A DNA stretch of 7,718 nucleotides, taken from assembly GCA_045591885.1 (NCBI GenBank), contig JAZNTT010000041.1, positions 1-7,718 on the forward strand. The letters are read 5' to 3'. Below are positions 6,411-7,718 of the stretch, piece after piece. This DNA is from Colimorpha_A sp045591885. GTDB taxonomy: Bacteria; Bacillota; Clostridia; Oscillospirales; CAG-272. The notes below the pieces were generated by a model. The model saw only the letters and a program-made list of their open reading frames with translations, made no database searches and was not told the origin of the DNA. Both the position numbers and the translations under genes were made by a program. Each line of letters starts with the position of its first letter. Position 1 is the stretch's first letter.

Positions 6411-7276
6411 TATATGTGGCTGTCCTTATCGTAAACGTCGTACTCGTCCCATATCGTCTCGAGGCGCGAGAAGACATTTTGAAGCTCTATCTTCTTCTTG
6501 CGGGCGATGTCGACGATCAGCGCGTTCATAATGCTCAGCGGTGCGACAAGAGAATCGACGAAGGATGCCATATCGCTCTTCGCGTAGAGGGTGCTGTCTG
6601 CGTGAGTTGCAATTGGGGAAAGAGCCGAGTCGGTGAGCGCGACTATATGTGCGCCCTGCATGTGTGCGAACTCGACTGCGTTGATTATACGCTTAGAGTA
6701 GCGCGGAAAGCTTATTGCGATAACGACGTCGCCCTTAGAAACGCGGAGAAGCTGTTCGAATATTTCGCTTCCGCTCGTCGTCTGGACGAGGGTCACGTTA
6801 TCAAACATAAATCTGAAATTAAATGCGAGGAAGCTTGCAAGGGAAGCGCTTGAACGCATGCCGATAATGTAGATGCGCTTCGCCTTTACTATCGCATCGG
6901 ACGCGGCTGTAAAGTCCGCTCGGCTGACGGTCTCGAGGGTGCTTCTTATCTTCGCCATATCGGAATTAAGGACGCTTTCAAGCACGTCGCCCTCTCCGAT
7001 ACGGTCGTTCGTCACTTCCATTCTCTGTACCGACGTGAGGCGTATACGGATAAGCTCCTGAAGTGCGAGCTGAAGCTCGGGGTAGCCCTCGTAGCCGAGC
7101 GCGGTTGCGAAGCGGACGACGGTCGATTCACTGACGTTCGTTACCTCGCCGAGGCGCGATGCCGTCATGAATGCCGCCTTATCGTAGCTTTCGAGAATGA
7201 AATTTCCTATCGCTCTTTGGCCTTTTGAGAAGGTCGGAAGCGACGTTTTTATTTTTTCGAGAAGATTGTTTTTCAT
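6410..7276 (-). CDS. RpiR/MurR-family transcriptional regulator (HTH plus SIS domain)
   Basis: A 288-residue regulator of normal family length. The N-terminal HTH_6 domain (about 1-77) includes the helix-turn-helix ASRLGEVTNVSESTVVRFATALGY (39-62). The SIS sugar-isomerase-like domain (about 122-260) includes KRIYIIGMRSSASLASFLA (133-151) and GDVVIAISFPRYSKRIINA (182-200), which normally bind a phosphosugar. Family members sense sugar phosphates or amino sugars and usually repress or activate nearby metabolic genes. I place the start at ATG 7276, preceded by AAAGGAAG at 10-11 nt; the open frame continues to 7381 but that extra part is basic, low in HTH character and lacks a ribosome site. The gene is followed with a one-base overlap by a flavoprotein gene, its likely co-expressed partner. 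No sugar transporter or isomerase is adjacent in view, so the effector is unknown. Confidence 0.93.
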   Translation of the reverse strand: MKNNLLEKIKTSLPTFSKGQRAIGNFILESYDKAAFMTASRLGEVTNVSESTVVRFATALGYEGYPELQLALQELIRIRLTSVQRMEVTNDRIGEGDVLESVLNSDMAKIRSTLETVSRADFTAASDAIVKAKRIYIIGMRSSASLASFLAFNFRFMFDNVTLVQTTSGSEIFEQLLRVSKGDVVIAISFPRYSKRIINAVEFAHMQGAHIVALTDSALSPIATHADSTLYAKSDMASFVDSLVAPLSIMNALIVDIARKKKIELQNVFSRLETIWDEYDVYDKDSHI

Positions 7277-7331
7277 AGCGCCTGCACTTCCTTTTTTGAG
7301 AGTATTCTGCCGTTTTCTTGCATTTTCGGGA

Positions 7332-7403
7332 CTAAAAGGGGTCAAAAAATACAAGAAAAGGTACGTCGGCAACTTTTGCAAGTCCGACGCACGTTTCTTT
7401 CAT
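7332..7403 (-). CDS. Possible leaderless 23-codon upstream ORF in the regulator leader
   Basis: On the minus strand an ATG at 7403-7401 follows the -10 hexamer by six bases, so its A falls at the predicted +1. It opens a 23-codon frame ending in TAG (7334-7332). The peptide begins MKETCVGLAKVAD and ends VFFDPF; its last third is hydrophobic. There is no ribosome binding site, so it could only be translated as a leaderless message. It ends 55 nt before the regulator start. It could equally be chance within an untranslated leader. Confidence 0.3.
   Translation of the reverse strand: MKETCVGLAKVADVPFLVFFDPF
7361..7392 (-). other. Stem-loop near the 5' end of the regulator mRNA
   Basis: CGTCGG (7364-7369) pairs with CCGACG (7384-7389). 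Inside, ACTT (7372-7375) pairs with AAGT (7380-7383) around a 4-nt loop, leaving a 2-nt bulge; outside, GT/AC can pair across one mismatch. It begins about 11 nt from the predicted transcription start. It is followed on the minus strand by a broken T-rich stretch (CTTTTCTTGTATTTTTTG), so it could be an attenuator, or simply a 5' stabilising hairpin. Confidence 0.5.
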
Positions 7404-7409
7404 AATTAG

Positions 7410-7438
7410 ATTATATACCCATTTTATGGATTTGTCAA
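7410..7438 (-). promoter_or_regulatory. Fully consensus sigma-A promoter of the rpiR-like/flavoprotein operon
   Basis: On the minus strand TTGACA (7438-7433) and TATAAT (7415-7410) are exactly 17 bp apart, the consensus in both boxes and spacing. The spacer holds a short inverted repeat CCAT-AAA-ATGG, placed where a dimeric regulator could block polymerase; it may be an operator of the regulator itself but is short enough to be chance. The predicted start is at about 7403, giving a leader of about 127 nt. Confidence 0.88.
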
Positions 7439-7478
7439 GAAAAATGTTGGGGGCACTCTATTTGAGACATTTGAAATT

Positions 7479-7503
7479 TGCGTCGCACCCTACAAATGAC
7501 GCA
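7479..7503. repeat. Imperfect inverted repeat with a CACCCTACA motif
   Basis: TGCGTC (7479-7484) and GACGCA (7498-7503) form 6-bp arms around 13 bases containing GCACCCTACA. Read on the minus strand it contains GTAGGGTGCGACGC, similar in layout to the TAGGGGCGAGC head of the palindrome at 4271-4296. It may be half of a decayed intergenic repeat. The rest of 7439-7535 shows nothing I can assign. Confidence 0.3.
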
Positions 7504-7535
7504 TCGAAGTGCTTTGCTATCCGCGATAGAGTTAA

Positions 7536-7561
7536 AAAAGAACGCCTGAGGGCGTTCTTTT
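7536..7561 (-). terminator. Intrinsic terminator of the gene at the right edge
   Basis: AAAAGAACGCC (7536-7546) pairs perfectly with GGCGTTCTTTT (7551-7561) around a 4-nt loop. On the minus strand the hairpin is followed by a T6 run (7539-7534). It starts 4 nt after the stop codon at 7565. The hairpin could also end plus-strand transcripts. Confidence 0.9.
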
Positions 7562-7564
7562 ATT

Positions 7565-7718
7565 TTACAGTTCAACGAGTCCTGCTTCGTAGAGCTTTTG
7601 GAGCGACATCAGGATACCGAGCTTTGCGTGGTACCAGGTAAGACCGCCCTGGAAATACACCGCGTATGGCTCGCGGATAGGTCCGTCGGCTGAAAGCTCA
7701 ATGGACGAGCCCTGCACG
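7565..7718 (-). CDS. C-terminal 50 residues of an unrecognised protein
   Basis: The minus strand is open from the window edge to a TAA at 7567-7565. The 50 residues run from VQGSSIELSADGPIREPYAV through YFQGGLTWYHAKLGILMSL to an ending EAGLVEL. The rich Gly, Pro and aromatic pattern (GPIREPY, FQGGLTWYH) followed by an amphipathic helix suggests a conserved enzyme C-terminus, and the codon use matches the neighbours. I cannot assign a family from this fragment. A terminator directly after the stop supports it as a real gene end. Confidence 0.75.
   Translation of the reverse strand, partial: VQGSSIELSADGPIREPYAVYFQGGLTWYHAKLGILMSLQKLYEAGLVEL

Noticed and set aside
6344..6853. Plus-strand open frame opposite the regulator and flavoprotein junction
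   Set aside because: It spans two well-supported minus-strand genes and lacks its own start signals.
7277..7381. N-terminal extension of the RpiR-type regulator to 7381
   Set aside because: The frame is open but begins at a TTG without a Shine-Dalgarno, adds 35 residues unlike the family N-terminus, and the ATG at 7276 gives the normal family length.
1..7718. CRISPR array, defence system, tRNA or phage module
   Set aside because: No spaced direct repeats, no tRNA-like cloverleaf, and no nuclease, integrase, capsid or toxin motif were found on either strand.

Overview
The window looks like chromosome of an uncultured clostridial Firmicute (Bacillota), probably of the Oscillospiraceae/Ruminococcaceae type. 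Signs are mid-range GC, consensus sigma-A promoters (TTGACA/TTTACA, 17 bp, TATAAT), strong GGAGG-type ribosome binding sites, compact genes separated by short U-tailed hairpin terminators, and protein sequences closest in style to clostridial homologues as I remember them. Taxonomy is inferred from these features, not from a search.

Layout. Bases 1-875 hold the start (291 residues) of an AI-2E family membrane protein on the minus strand. It is divergent from prfB at 1127-2245, with a promoter for each in the 251-bp gap. prfB (release factor 2) starts at TTG, reads without the usual programmed frameshift, and is followed 26 bp later by a 96-residue two-helix membrane protein (2272-2562) and a strong bidirectional terminator. 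The rest of the window is all minus strand: an AT-rich 254-residue gene of unknown function with its own promoter (2644-3408), a histidine phosphatase (3588-4229), a stand-alone purC (4359-5060), a BaiN/HI0933-type flavoprotein (5193-6410) coupled by a TAATG overlap to an RpiR-type regulator (6410-7276), and the last 50 codons of an unrecognised gene (7565-7718).

How the genes work together. Most transcription units are one or two genes and look like housekeeping. prfB serves translation termination and purC purine synthesis. The clearest regulatory unit is rpiR-like regulator plus flavoprotein. It is driven by a fully consensus promoter and has a leader containing a stem-loop and a 23-codon leaderless ORF whose ATG falls at the predicted transcription start. 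The clearest foreign-looking element is the AT-rich gene at 2644-3408.

I found no CRISPR array, tRNA, rRNA, transposase, phage gene or recognisable defence or secretion system. The more interesting points are small: the leaderless upstream ORF, the AT-rich orphan, the frameshift-free prfB, the altered PurC C-terminal motif, and a REP-like palindrome upstream of the phosphatase.
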